The notes under the pieces are model-generated. The model made no database searches. It had not been told where the DNA came from and saw only the letters and a list, made by a program, of their open reading frames with translations. This document shows positions 1 to 9,800 of a stretch of 64,000 nucleotides of DNA, piece by piece. The stretch is from Oscillospiraceae bacterium (lineage in GTDB: Bacteria; Bacillota; Clostridia; Oscillospirales; Ruminococcaceae). A program made the position numbers and the translations under genes. The first letter of the stretch is position 1. Each line of letters begins with the position of its first letter. The stretch is from positions 215,506 through 279,505 of the forward strand of contig WQXO01000001.1 of assembly GCA_009784825.1 (NCBI GenBank), given 5' to 3'.

Positions 1-1500
1 GTTTGTCAGGCGATGACGGGTTCGGGCGGGTGGCCGCTCACAATCGTTATGACCCCCGAAAAGAAACCGTTTTTTGCGGGAACGTATTTCCCGCGAGATG
101 TTATGGAACGCCTTATTCCGAGAATAAGCGGCATGTGGAAAAATGAGCGGCGTTCGGTACTCAGCACAAGTGAGAAAATAGAGAACCACCTTGTTCAAGG
201 GGTGGACGGGGTTATAAATAAATCTGCCGTGCTTGACGGGGGGACTGTGCTGAAAGCGGTGGAGACCTTTGCCGCCTCATTTGATGAAAAATTCGGCGGG
301 TTCGGAGCAGCTCCGAAGTTCCCCGCCGCACATAATCTGCTGTTTTTGTTGGAATACGACAGGATTTCCGGGGACAGCCGTGCTTTGGATATGGTAAAAA
401 CCACACTTTCCTCAATGTATCGGGGAGGGATTTTTGACCATATTGCGGGCGGATTTTCACGGTATTCAACCGATGAAAAATGGTTAGTTCCGCATTTCGA
501 GAAAATGCTGTATGACAATGCGTTATTGGCGTGGGTGTATATTGAGGCTTATCAATTATACAAAACAGATTATTATAAAACTGCGGCACGCAAGGTCTTT
601 TCATGGATATTTGCAGAATTAACGCATACCGACGGCGGTTTTTTCTGTGGGCAGGACGCTGACAGTGACGGGGTTGAGGGAAAGTATTACGTTTTTGATT
701 GTGATGAAATTCATCAGGTTCTCGAAAAAGAAGAGGCAGAGCATTATCTGAAGTATTACGGATTTACTAAACGTGGCAACTTCGAGGGGAGGAATATCCC
801 GAATCTACTGCATAACAGCCGTTATGACGTTACTGATGAGCGGATTATCGAAAGCAACCGAAAAATGTATAACTACCGCCGTTCCCGCACAAGTCTGCAT
901 ACCGATGACAAGGTTCTCACCTCATGGAACGCACTCATGATTACCGCTTTGACAAAGGCATATACAGTGTTAGGCGATGAGTCTTACCTTGAGGCGGCGA
1001 AGAAGTGTGACCGGTTCATTTCCGAGAAGCTGTCGTTCGCAGGGAGACTGCACGTCCGCTGGAAGGACGGAGAGGTTCACGGGAACGGCAAGTTAGACGA
1101 TTATGCCAACTATTCGCTGGCTTTGTTAGAGTTATACTCTGTGACGTCTGACGAGGGGTATTTGAATAAAGCGGTTCATTATACCAATGTGATGGTTGAG
1201 CGGTTTTTCGATTATGAGAAAGGCGGGTTCTACCTTTATGCCGATGATGATGAGCAGCTGCTTACCCGACCTAAGGAAATCTTTGATAACGCACTGCCGA
1301 GCGGGAATTCCACCGCTTTTATGATACTTGACCGGCTTCGCAGACAGTCAGGCGATATGAAATGGCATGAGCTGTATCGAAAGCAAGCAGAGTTCATCGC
1401 TTCTTATGCGGAATATTACCCGACGGGGTGTGGGTTTTCGCTGATTACAGTGCTTATGAATTCGGCGGATAAAAGTTGTCAGGGAGGAAAATGCAATTAA
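1..1500 (+). CDS. DUF255/thioredoxin-domain protein (YyaL/SSP411-like), 5' truncated by window edge
   Basis: Frame 1 is open from base 1 (VCQAMTGSGGWPLTIVMTPEKKPFFAGTYFP), matching the conserved GWPL...P..KPF..GTYFP block of the family; ends TAA at 1500. Confidence 0.85.
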   Translation, partial: VCQAMTGSGGWPLTIVMTPEKKPFFAGTYFPRDVMERLIPRISGMWKNERRSVLSTSEKIENHLVQGVDGVINKSAVLDGGTVLKAVETFAASFDEKFGGFGAAPKFPAAHNLLFLLEYDRISGDSRALDMVKTTLSSMYRGGIFDHIAGGFSRYSTDEKWLVPHFEKMLYDNALLAWVYIEAYQLYKTDYYKTAARKVFSWIFAELTHTDGGFFCGQDADSDGVEGKYYVFDCDEIHQVLEKEEAEHYLKYYGFTKRGNFEGRNIPNLLHNSRYDVTDERIIESNRKMYNYRRSRTSLHTDDKVLTSWNALMITALTKAYTVLGDESYLEAAKKCDRFISEKLSFAGRLHVRWKDGEVHGNGKLDDYANYSLALLELYSVTSDEGYLNKAVHYTNVMVERFFDYEKGGFYLYADDDEQLLTRPKEIFDNALPSGNSTAFMILDRLRRQSGDMKWHELYRKQAEFIASYAEYYPTGCGFSLITVLMNSADKSCQGGKCN

Positions 1501-1564
1501 TAATTAATAATTAATAATTAATAATTGACAAGATTAAAAAAATATGTTATTATACCTATTGTCG

Positions 1565-1635
1565 GGGGGCATAGTGTAATGGTAACATGCCGGTCTCCAA
1601 AACCGTTGTTGCGGGTTCGAGCCCTGCTGCCCCCG
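1565..1635 (+). tRNA. tRNA-Trp (CCA anticodon)
   Basis: Acceptor stem GGGGGCA/TGCCCCC, anticodon loop CTCCAAA, T-arm GCGGGTTCGAGCCCTGC; CCA end not encoded; one apparent 27-43 C/U mismatch. Confidence 0.88.
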
Positions 1636-1698
1636 TCGTTTTGGAACTTTCCGCCGTCTTCTGTGATGGCGGTTTTGACTATAATTAAGGAGCGATTT

Positions 1699-3438
1699 AT
1701 GGACAAAAAGATTTTGGAAAAATATCAAGAGTGGGTAAAAAATGTCGGCAAGGATAAGGATTTAGAAATCGAATTAAAAAGAATTGAGGGGAATTCGGCG
1801 GAAATTGAAGACCGCTTTTATCGGGAATTAGAGTTCGGGACGGGAGGGCTTCGAGGAGTTATCGGGGCGGGAACCAACCGAATGAACTATTATACCGTGG
1901 CACGGGCTACACAGGGAATGGCGGATTTTATATCGGCACACAACCCGACCCCGTCTGTTGCAATCGCTTATGACAGCAGGAACAAGTCGGCGTTTTTCGC
2001 AAGAACTGCCGCTGAGGTTATGGCGGGCAACGGCATTAAATGCTACATCTATAGCGAGCTTATGCCCACACCTATGCTGAGCTTTGCCATTCGTAATCTT
2101 TCGTGTGCGGCAGGGATAGTCATCACTGCAAGCCACAACCCCGCTAAGTATAACGGGTATAAGGCCTACGGAAGTGACGGCTGTCAATTAGGGTTGGAGG
2201 ATTCGGAGGCTATACTTTACAGGATTTCACGGCTTAATGAGTTTAAGGACATTAAAACAATTGATTTTGATACAGCATTCGAGAAAAGCTTGATTACTTT
2301 TATTGATTCAAAGGTCATTGACGAGTATTTCAAGAGTGTTCGGGCGGAATCCATTCATAAGGACATATGCAAGAATTCGGGGCTGCGTGTGGTATATACC
2401 CCGCTTAACGGTGCGGGTAATAAGCCGGTGCGTCGTGTTTTGAAAGAAATCGGCATTACAGATGTGATTGTTGTTCCCGAGCAGGAAAAGCCCGACGGCA
2501 ATTTCCCGACCTGTCCTTATCCCAATCCCGAATTTAAGGAGGCGTTGGAGGTGGGTTTGGCACTCTGTCGGCGGGAAATGCCCGATTTGTTATTAGCCAC
2601 CGACCCTGATTGTGACCGAGTGGGCATTGCTGTTCCGAAAACCCCCAACGGTATAGAATATGAGCTGTTTTCCGGGAATGAAGTGGGGGCAATGCTCCTT
2701 GAATATATTTGCCGTGAGCGTAAGGCTCTCAACACCTTGCCGAAGGGTGCGGTTACGGTTAAGTCAATCGTGTCTACCCAAATCGCCGATAAGATTGCCG
2801 AGAAATACGGCGTTAAGTCCATTGATGTTTTGACGGGGTTTAAGTTCATCGGGGAGCAGGCGGGTAAATTAGAGGAAATCGGCGAGGAAGAGAAGTTCAT
2901 CTTCGGGTGGGAGGAAAGCTACGGTTATCTCCCCGGCAGTTATGTTCGGGATAAGGACGCTGTTGCCGCCTCCATGATGATTTGCGAGATGGCGGCGTTC
3001 TACCGCACGAAGGGTATGTCGCTGATTGACGCACGCTCTGCCATGTATAAGGAATACGGCTGTTATTTCCACAAGACCGACAACATCGCTTTCGAGGGGT
3101 CTTCCGGAATGGGTAAGATGAAAGCCATTATGAGTAAGATACGCTCCTCCTGCCCGAAAACCATTGCGGGGCGTGATACGGTAGTTTTTACCGATTATGC
3201 CGAGAGAACTGTTACCGATTTAATAAATAATTGGCATCCGCCGAAAAGCACCGAGCTTCCTAAGTCTGACGTGGTGAAGCTGATGTTGGTGGACGGCTCT
3301 TCCATTATTGTTCGCCCGTCGGGGACTGAGCCTAAGCTCAAGATTTATTATACCTGTGTTGCGGATACTTTTGACGAGGCAGGGGCGGTTCAAGCGTTAA
3401 TTGCGGAAGAATTTGCCAAATTAATCGGAATTACGTAG
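1699..3438 (+). CDS. Phosphoglucomutase/phosphomannomutase (phospho-sugar mutase)
   Basis: TASHNPAKYNGYK active-site motif, DPDCDR metal-binding loop, GWEESYGY, RPSGTEPKLKIY; ATG at 1699 preceded by AAGGAG. The track start at 1525 runs through the tRNA and is unlikely. Confidence 0.93.
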   Translation: MDKKILEKYQEWVKNVGKDKDLEIELKRIEGNSAEIEDRFYRELEFGTGGLRGVIGAGTNRMNYYTVARATQGMADFISAHNPTPSVAIAYDSRNKSAFFARTAAEVMAGNGIKCYIYSELMPTPMLSFAIRNLSCAAGIVITASHNPAKYNGYKAYGSDGCQLGLEDSEAILYRISRLNEFKDIKTIDFDTAFEKSLITFIDSKVIDEYFKSVRAESIHKDICKNSGLRVVYTPLNGAGNKPVRRVLKEIGITDVIVVPEQEKPDGNFPTCPYPNPEFKEALEVGLALCRREMPDLLLATDPDCDRVGIAVPKTPNGIEYELFSGNEVGAMLLEYICRERKALNTLPKGAVTVKSIVSTQIADKIAEKYGVKSIDVLTGFKFIGEQAGKLEEIGEEEKFIFGWEESYGYLPGSYVRDKDAVAASMMICEMAAFYRTKGMSLIDARSAMYKEYGCYFHKTDNIAFEGSSGMGKMKAIMSKIRSSCPKTIAGRDTVVFTDYAERTVTDLINNWHPPKSTELPKSDVVKLMLVDGSSIIVRPSGTEPKLKIYYTCVADTFDEAGAVQALIAEEFAKLIGIT

Positions 3439-3471
3439 AATTAAGCATAGATAATTTAGTAATATTGCATA

Positions 3472-3501
3472 TTGACGAAATGTATATTTTAATGGTAAAA
3501 T
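3472..3501 (+). promoter_or_regulatory. Putative sigma-A promoter (TTGACG-18-TAAAAT)
   Basis: Upstream of lipoprotein gene 3550; consensus-like hexamers. Confidence 0.45.
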
Positions 3502-3549
3502 ATAAGTTAAGGTTGTGTAAACCAAAATAACACGAAAGGGATTTTATTC

Positions 3550-4545
3550 ATGAAAAAAAGATTACTCACTTTATTATTGGCAAGCGTTATGCTGTTAGCT
3601 CTTACAGCATGTCCCGCTGACAGCGGTGGCGGAAACGACACATTAGCGACAACACCGGCAGGCGACGTTACAACAACGGGCGACGGCGACGCTACCGGCG
3701 ATGCTACCGATGCTGCTGCAACAACAGCAGGCGGCGGAGATACTCCTTCCGCAGGTGCGACAAACAATTATACCGGTCCGACAGAAGCAAAAGACTTTAA
3801 CTTTTTAGTTATGAGCTTCATTTGTAAAGAGTTTGAGGTTGGCCCGGGTTCAAACTTCTGTATCGGTAACAGCATAGGCGACGAGCTTCCGAAGAGGAAC
3901 AACGAGTCTAACGACATCATCAGCTTGTTATATCAGCAGACAGCTAACACAGACGGCGACGGTGCTTCCAGAAACCCCAACGGTTTCTTAGTTAGCGAAA
4001 ACGGCGAATTCTGGTGGAATATCTCCCACATCACCGCTTCGTTCATTCTTGAGGATGTAGGCAGTGAGTTCGGCTGTGTTCCCTCTGACTTCACCTATAT
4101 TCAACCGTATATGCAAATGGGCGGCGGCCCGGGCGTGGGTCCGAGATGGGACTGGTGGTCTCCCAATGACCCGTCAATCAACCTTATGTATGTTGACGGC
4201 AACCCCGAAGGCGAAATGCTTTCCGATTTCGGCTCCGGTAATGTACTTACTGTAACATGGGATATTAATGCGTTTTATGCGGCGTTCGGCGAAACTGAAG
4301 CTATTGCGGGCGACACCTCCGGCGATGATTGGAAACCGGGTAACGGATTACAGAAATTCGGTATACAAACAGGACGTTCTACCGATAACTTTGACGCATA
4401 CGACTCTACCATTAAATTAAAAGTCAGCTGGTATGACGTTGAAATTTTCGTACACGACATTGATATATTCATGGATTTCGTGGCAATCGCAAGTGATTTG
4501 ACCGGCGAAGCATGGGACGACAGCTTGAAAGTTACTCAAGTGTAA
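3550..4545 (+). CDS. Lipoprotein, unknown function (paralog of 4640..5587)
   Basis: Signal peptide with lipobox LTAC, Thr/Gly/Asp-rich linker (ATTPAGDVTTTGDGDATGD). Confidence 0.8.
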   Translation: MKKRLLTLLLASVMLLALTACPADSGGGNDTLATTPAGDVTTTGDGDATGDATDAAATTAGGGDTPSAGATNNYTGPTEAKDFNFLVMSFICKEFEVGPGSNFCIGNSIGDELPKRNNESNDIISLLYQQTANTDGDGASRNPNGFLVSENGEFWWNISHITASFILEDVGSEFGCVPSDFTYIQPYMQMGGGPGVGPRWDWWSPNDPSINLMYVDGNPEGEMLSDFGSGNVLTVTWDINAFYAAFGETEAIAGDTSGDDWKPGNGLQKFGIQTGRSTDNFDAYDSTIKLKVSWYDVEIFVHDIDIFMDFVAIASDLTGEAWDDSLKVTQV

Positions 4546-4558
4546 AATTTAATCGACA

Positions 4559-4608
4559 CAGCGGAATATGCGGGCGGTTTTTAAACCGCCTGTGTTGTCC
4601 GCTGTTTT
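4559..4608 (+). terminator. Nested hairpin, possible intrinsic terminator/attenuator between paralogous lipoprotein genes
   Basis: Outer stem CAGCGGA/TCCGCTG, inner stem GGCGGTTT/AAACCGCC, followed by TTTT. Confidence 0.55.
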
Positions 4609-4639
4609 GATATTTAATTATTCTTAAGGAGAGATAATA

Positions 4640-5587
4640 ATGAAATTAAACAAGAAAATTTTTGCTGTTTTAATGGCGATTACTATGGTTTTTGTACTTA
4701 CGGCATGTCCTGCTGACAGCGGTGGCGGAAACGACACATTAGCGACAACTACAGCGGGTGACGCTGTTGCTACAGGCGACGGCGACGCTACCGGCGATGA
4801 TACCCCCTCGACTACAGCGGGTGGCACAACCACTCCCGCAGGACCGGGGCATAATTTCCCCACAGATGCACAGGATTTTGATTTTGTTGTTATGCAGTTC
4901 AACTGCCGTGAGTTCAACATTCGTGACAGCGGAAGAATGATGCTCGGCGACAACATGGATTCAAAAAGAAATGATGCAAAGGACGCTGTTCGTTCGGCGT
5001 TCCAGCAGGAAAATGATTTTGACGAAAACAGCGAGTTCATCGACTATCGTTTCCTTATTACACAAAACGGCGAGTTCTGGAGCAGTGTTTCCCATATTAC
5101 TGCGACATTTTATTTAGAGTTCATCGAATGTGTGGATGACCCCTCTATGACCGCTGAAGAAGCCGCAATTGATATTGGGTTCATGCAGGAATATGTTCAG
5201 CTCGGCGGGTTGACCGGAAGTGACGGCTGGTATTTCAACAGTGACAGAACTAAGGAAAATGTTGTTCAACAGTATGACGAGTGGGGTTTCGGCTCAGACT
5301 ATGTAATGGAAATTATATGGGATATTGGGTTGGAGATGGACGAACACGGTACACTTGACATTGCTGATAAAGACGTGGAAATCGGCGGTCAGTCAAGGGG
5401 CGGCGGCGTTTTGAAGTTCGGTATTCAAATCGGTAACGACGGAATTGACGAGTATCGCCTTAAAATTTGCTGGACGAGTGTTGAAGTATTCGTGAGGGAT
5501 ATGGATTTGTTCAACCAGTATGTTGATGCAGTAAGTGCGGTAAACGGTGCGGTGTTCTCTGACAACGTGAAGATTACTGCTGTTTAA
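4640..5587 (+). CDS. Lipoprotein, unknown function (paralog of 3550..4545)
   Basis: Lipobox LTAC; CPADSGGGNDTLATT...GDGDATGD shared with the upstream gene; C-terminal half also similar. Confidence 0.8.
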   Translation: MKLNKKIFAVLMAITMVFVLTACPADSGGGNDTLATTTAGDAVATGDGDATGDDTPSTTAGGTTTPAGPGHNFPTDAQDFDFVVMQFNCREFNIRDSGRMMLGDNMDSKRNDAKDAVRSAFQQENDFDENSEFIDYRFLITQNGEFWSSVSHITATFYLEFIECVDDPSMTAEEAAIDIGFMQEYVQLGGLTGSDGWYFNSDRTKENVVQQYDEWGFGSDYVMEIIWDIGLEMDEHGTLDIADKDVEIGGQSRGGGVLKFGIQIGNDGIDEYRLKICWTSVEVFVRDMDLFNQYVDAVSAVNGAVFSDNVKITAV

Positions 5588-5604
5588 TAAAGGAGGCGGG
5601 TGTC

Positions 5605-5757
5605 TTGGAGTTTAATCCACAAACCGGAATTGACCTGTGGGCTGTCATTATCCCTGCGGCGGCGGCCTTGGTGGTTTTGGTTGTTATGGCTGTCATAGGT
5701 AAGAAAGCCAAAAACAAGAACAAGGGTAAAACCAAAAAAAATATTAAGAAAAAATAA
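5605..5757 (+). CDS. 50-aa membrane microprotein resembling an orphan sortase sorting signal (TTG start)
   Basis: [59 protein letters not shown] at 5591; too short for the ORF track. Confidence 0.5.
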   Translation: MEFNPQTGIDLWAVIIPAAAALVVLVVMAVIGKKAKNKNKGKTKKNIKKK

Positions 5758-5758
5758 T

Positions 5759-5787
5759 GTAGGGGACGTCCTGTGTGGCGTCCCTAC
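5759..5787. repeat. REP-like palindrome
   Basis: GTAGGGGACG...CGTCCCTAC stem, resembling the 6827 hairpin flank (CGCCCCTAC). Confidence 0.4.
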
Positions 5788-5806
5788 CATTGAGGAGAGC
5801 ATAATT

Positions 5807-6802
5807 ATGAGCGTAAAAATTATTGGTTTAAAAGCGTTGCCCGGAATTCCGTGGCAGGATAAGCCGGCGGGGTGTAAGGACGTTATTTGGCGTTACAGCG
5901 AGAACCCCATTATTCTTCGTGACCAGTTAAAATGCAGTAACTCCATTTTTAACAGTGCCGTTGTGCCGTTCGGGGATAAGTATGCGGGGGTGTTCCGTGT
6001 TGACGACCGCAGACGGAATATGCAGCTGCACGTCGGGTTCTCTGATGACGCAGTTAAATGGGATATTGCTGAGGAACGCATTGATTGGATTAACGAAGAC
6101 CCCAAGACTGCCGAGGCTAATCCGTGGCAGTATGGGTATGACCCTCGTGTGGTTTTCATTGAAGACCGCTGGTGGGTAACGTGGTGCAACTCTTATGCGT
6201 GGAAGCCGACTATCGGGATTGGGTATACCTTCGATTTCAAGAAGTTTTATCAAATTGAAAATGCGTTCCTGCCCTTCAACCGTAACGGCGTGCTGTTCCC
6301 GAGGAAAATCAACAACAAGTATGTTATGTTCTCCCGCCCGTCGGATTCCGGGCATACGCCTTTCGGTGATATATACATTTCGCAGTCACCCGATATGAAG
6401 TATTGGGGTGAGCATAGGCATGTTATGGCACCGGGGAACGGTTGGGAATCGAAGAAAATCGGTGCAGGCCCTATACCTATTGAAACAAGCGAGGGTTGGT
6501 TGGTAATTTATCATGGGGTGTTAGAGTCCTGTAACGGGTTTGTATACAGCTTCGGAGCAGTAATATTGGACATTGACGAACCGTGGAAGGTTAAGTATCG
6601 CTGTTCAGAATATCTGTTAAGCCCGCAGAAAGACTATGAATGCTGGGGTGACGTTCCGAATGTGGCGTTCCCGTGTGCAGCTTTATGTGACCCCGATTCC
6701 GGGAAGCTGGCGATATATTATGGTTGTGCCGATACGCATGTGGGAATGGCGTTCGCACAGGTAGATGAGTTAGTCGAGTATGTCAAGAAGCATTCTTATT
6801 AA
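5807..6802 (+). CDS. Glycoside hydrolase family 130 (beta-mannoside phosphorylase-like)
   Basis: [38 protein letters not shown]...[17 protein letters not shown]...YHGV architecture typical of GH130. Confidence 0.9.
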   Translation: MSVKIIGLKALPGIPWQDKPAGCKDVIWRYSENPIILRDQLKCSNSIFNSAVVPFGDKYAGVFRVDDRRRNMQLHVGFSDDAVKWDIAEERIDWINEDPKTAEANPWQYGYDPRVVFIEDRWWVTWCNSYAWKPTIGIGYTFDFKKFYQIENAFLPFNRNGVLFPRKINNKYVMFSRPSDSGHTPFGDIYISQSPDMKYWGEHRHVMAPGNGWESKKIGAGPIPIETSEGWLVIYHGVLESCNGFVYSFGAVILDIDEPWKVKYRCSEYLLSPQKDYECWGDVPNVAFPCAALCDPDSGKLAIYYGCADTHVGMAFAQVDELVEYVKKHSY

Positions 6803-6826
6803 GGAAATGGCGACATAAAAAAAAGC

Positions 6827-6855
6827 GGGCGACCAAAGGTCGCCCCTACTTTTTG
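6827..6855. terminator. Bidirectional intrinsic terminator between convergent genes
   Basis: GGGCGACC-AAA-GGTCGCCC stem, A-tract upstream and TACTTTTTG downstream; GH130 and the 1284-aa gene converge here. Confidence 0.75.
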
Positions 6856-6857
6856 TT

Positions 6858-9800
6858 TTATTTTTGCTCATTGTATTTTGCGAGGGATTTGAGATAAACA
6901 TTTTTGCAATTCTCTATCTCAACGAGAAAGAGGGTTTCCATTTTATCCTCTACTTCTTGGGGTTTCATTATAAATCTATCAATGTTATATAGATTATAAA
7001 TGAAACCTTTGCTTTTGCTGTATTGGTCAACCAAATTTCCGTATGAGGCATGAACCATAGATAAGGCTTCGAGCTTTTTGGTTCTTTCGGTATGTTTTTT
7101 GAAATACTCGGGGTTTCCCATTTTCAGGTTGTCAGTATTTATCATAGCGAAAGACAGGTATCTCATATCCTTATAATTGTTTTTAATGTGCTCGAGGTCT
7201 GCCATTTCGGGAGTAAAATTATAATCGAGGGTCAGGTCAATAATTTGAGAAATCCACGACTCTCTTTTTTCCTGTTCTCCGGAAAGATAATCGTCGATAA
7301 CCTGCCTGTCTCTGTCACGTTTTAGTTCTTCGTCAGGGGTAGTCGGATTACCGTTTCTGTCCCGCTTATATCCGGTCAGCAGAGCAACCATAATTCGTCT
7401 TTCATCTCTAACATTTTTTAAACCGAGCTCAAGTGCTTTTTCATCGAAATATTCCATAGAGTTTCTCGAAGCAGTTATTATATCAACCATTTCAAGCATT
7501 AATTGTTTAGAGGTTTCGTCGCTGCCGAACGTAAGCTCATTGGGTGCCGTATTTTCTAAAACCTGACGGCGTTTCTCTACTTCGTCGTATTTAATTGGGT
7601 TTCGTTCCGCGTACCATGCCTCACGCTCATCCTTAAACATGAACGCACCATCTCTGTTTTCGGACATGTCCAATTTTCTTTCATTACAAAGATGTGTGAA
7701 GAAAGTGCGATATTCCTCCCGAAGCCCCTGCTTCCTTGCGAGAATGGAATTGTAAGCATTGGTTTTCTTTTCGCTTACCTCTGTACCGTATTTCTCGTCA
7801 AGCATAGGGGTGAACATATTCATGTATTCTGTGTTGTCCATTTGCTCCATTCTCTGAATTTGAGGGAGAACGTCATTGAGGTTTAGAGCGAGCTTATTCT
7901 CCTTGAACTGTCTGAATATGACATTGTATATGGTTTCGTTGGAGTGGGGTTTAAATGTTTCACTCATATGCTCGGAGCCGGGGTCTTTCATTTTCGAGAA
8001 TGACGCTTCCTTGTCAAACGCACATAAATGCCCGTCTACTTTTCTGAACAGGAAGTTTTCCCCCTTGGTGTCGAAGTTACACAACAGCCAGTCAAGGGTA
8101 TGCTCACGCAGAATCTCTTGTTTAATTTGTGGGGTTAGTTCAATAGGGGTTTCTCCCGGGGGGAGGTTGGTTTGTTCGGGGTTGACCTGCCACTTAAATA
8201 AATCGGGGGCATTGTCCTCTTTTTCTACAAGCTCCTGGAACGAACCAAGCACCTTACCTTTAGAATCACGGTAAGTGAAAGCGGGTATAGAGTATTCACC
8301 GCACAGGTATTGCTGGAGCTTGCTGGCACCCTCGGTGACGACTGCCGCCGAGGCCTTCGCCATTCCTAAGCAGTTGACCGCTTCCTTAAACAGGTATTTC
8401 TTTGCGGGGGTAACGCTTTGGTCTTCAAAAATATACATTGGCTTTGTTCCGCCGAAGGTCGCCCTGCCCACGTTGGTTAATGTTCGCCCTTCAGGGGTTG
8501 TAATCTTTGTATCCTCACGGGATACGGGGTGAACCTTACGGAACACGCTTTTGGCGAGGTCGTACCATTGATGGCGTTTGAAGGTTTTAAGCTCACGTTC
8601 ACGAAGCTTCGGGTCTTGGATAAGCGTGATTTTGTATTCCCGTCTTAACGAATCGGCTTCTAAGACGGCTTTTTCCTTTTCCTCCATTGCTTTCACACGC
8701 AATTCACCCATAGGCAGAGAGCGGGCATATTCATCTAACGCCTTGACCCTGTCTGCCATTGACCTGTACTTGATACCTAATTGAACGCTTTCGGTGTTTT
8801 CGCCGATGTTTTCTGCACGTCTTTGCTCACGCAATTGTACAAGCTCCACCATTAACAGGCTGCGGTTGAGGACTTTCCGTTTTTGCTCAGTCGTGAGACT
8901 TCCCCCTTTGTTTTTACGTAACATTCCCGATTTCATGTTTTGGCTGAGGGCAGTGAACGAGGGGGCTTGCTTGTTAATATAAGCGTTGGCGTTAATTTTG
9001 ATTTCCACGGGCTGGTCTGCGGGTTCGCCGGTAAATCTGAATTCTTCCTTTTTAATCCGGGCAAGCTCAATTGCATAGTCTTCTTTTGTAATGTCATTGC
9101 TCCCCCGCATTTTGTCAAGATTAATCTGTTCTTTTTGCCGTTGTAAATCGGTGAAGAAATTACGGTATTCGTCCCTTAACTGAACCTTACGTTTCAGAAT
9201 AAGGTCATGTGCTTTTTCCCGTTCCATATTCGGATACAGCAGGTCACCCGCCTTACCGTATTTCTGGTCGAGAACTTGGTCAAACATTTTCATGTATTCA
9301 GCGTTTGACATACTCTCAATCCTTTCGATTTGGGGGAGAAAGTCTTGAAAGTTAATTTCTTCTTTTCCTTGGATATAGCGTGAGAACAGGACATTATACA
9401 GCGTGTTTTCCGAGTGGGGGGCATAGTCGGTGTTCATGTGCTTCGCCCCGTCCTTATGCAGCTTCATGAACGAGGTTTCCTTGTCTAAGGCAATCATTTT
9501 CCCGTCATTTCGTTGAATGAAGTTTTCGCCCTTTGTGTCATAGTTACACATCAGCCAGTCAAGGGTATGCTCACGAATTACGTCCTTTTTTATATCCTCC
9601 GGCAGGGGTTCAAAGTCGGATTTCTTCTGCCACTCGAATAAATCAAACCCACCTCTCTGAACGTCAATAACCTCTTGGAACGAGCCTAACACCCGCCCTG
9701 TTTTTTCATCCTTTGCGAAGAATGCGGCAACTGCACTCCCCGGACTTAGAATGCTCTGCAGCTTATATGCACTTTCGGTGACGATTGCCCCCTCGGGGCG

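Noticed and set aside
1565-1635. tRNA-Trp as an integration site for a mobile island carrying the CIS
   Set aside because: No integrase and no recognisable direct repeat of the tRNA 3' end elsewhere in the window
1525-1698. N-terminal extension of the phospho-sugar mutase ORF in the track
   Set aside because: It translates through the tRNA-Trp gene; ATG 1699 with an AAGGAG RBS and a family-like N-terminus is the better start
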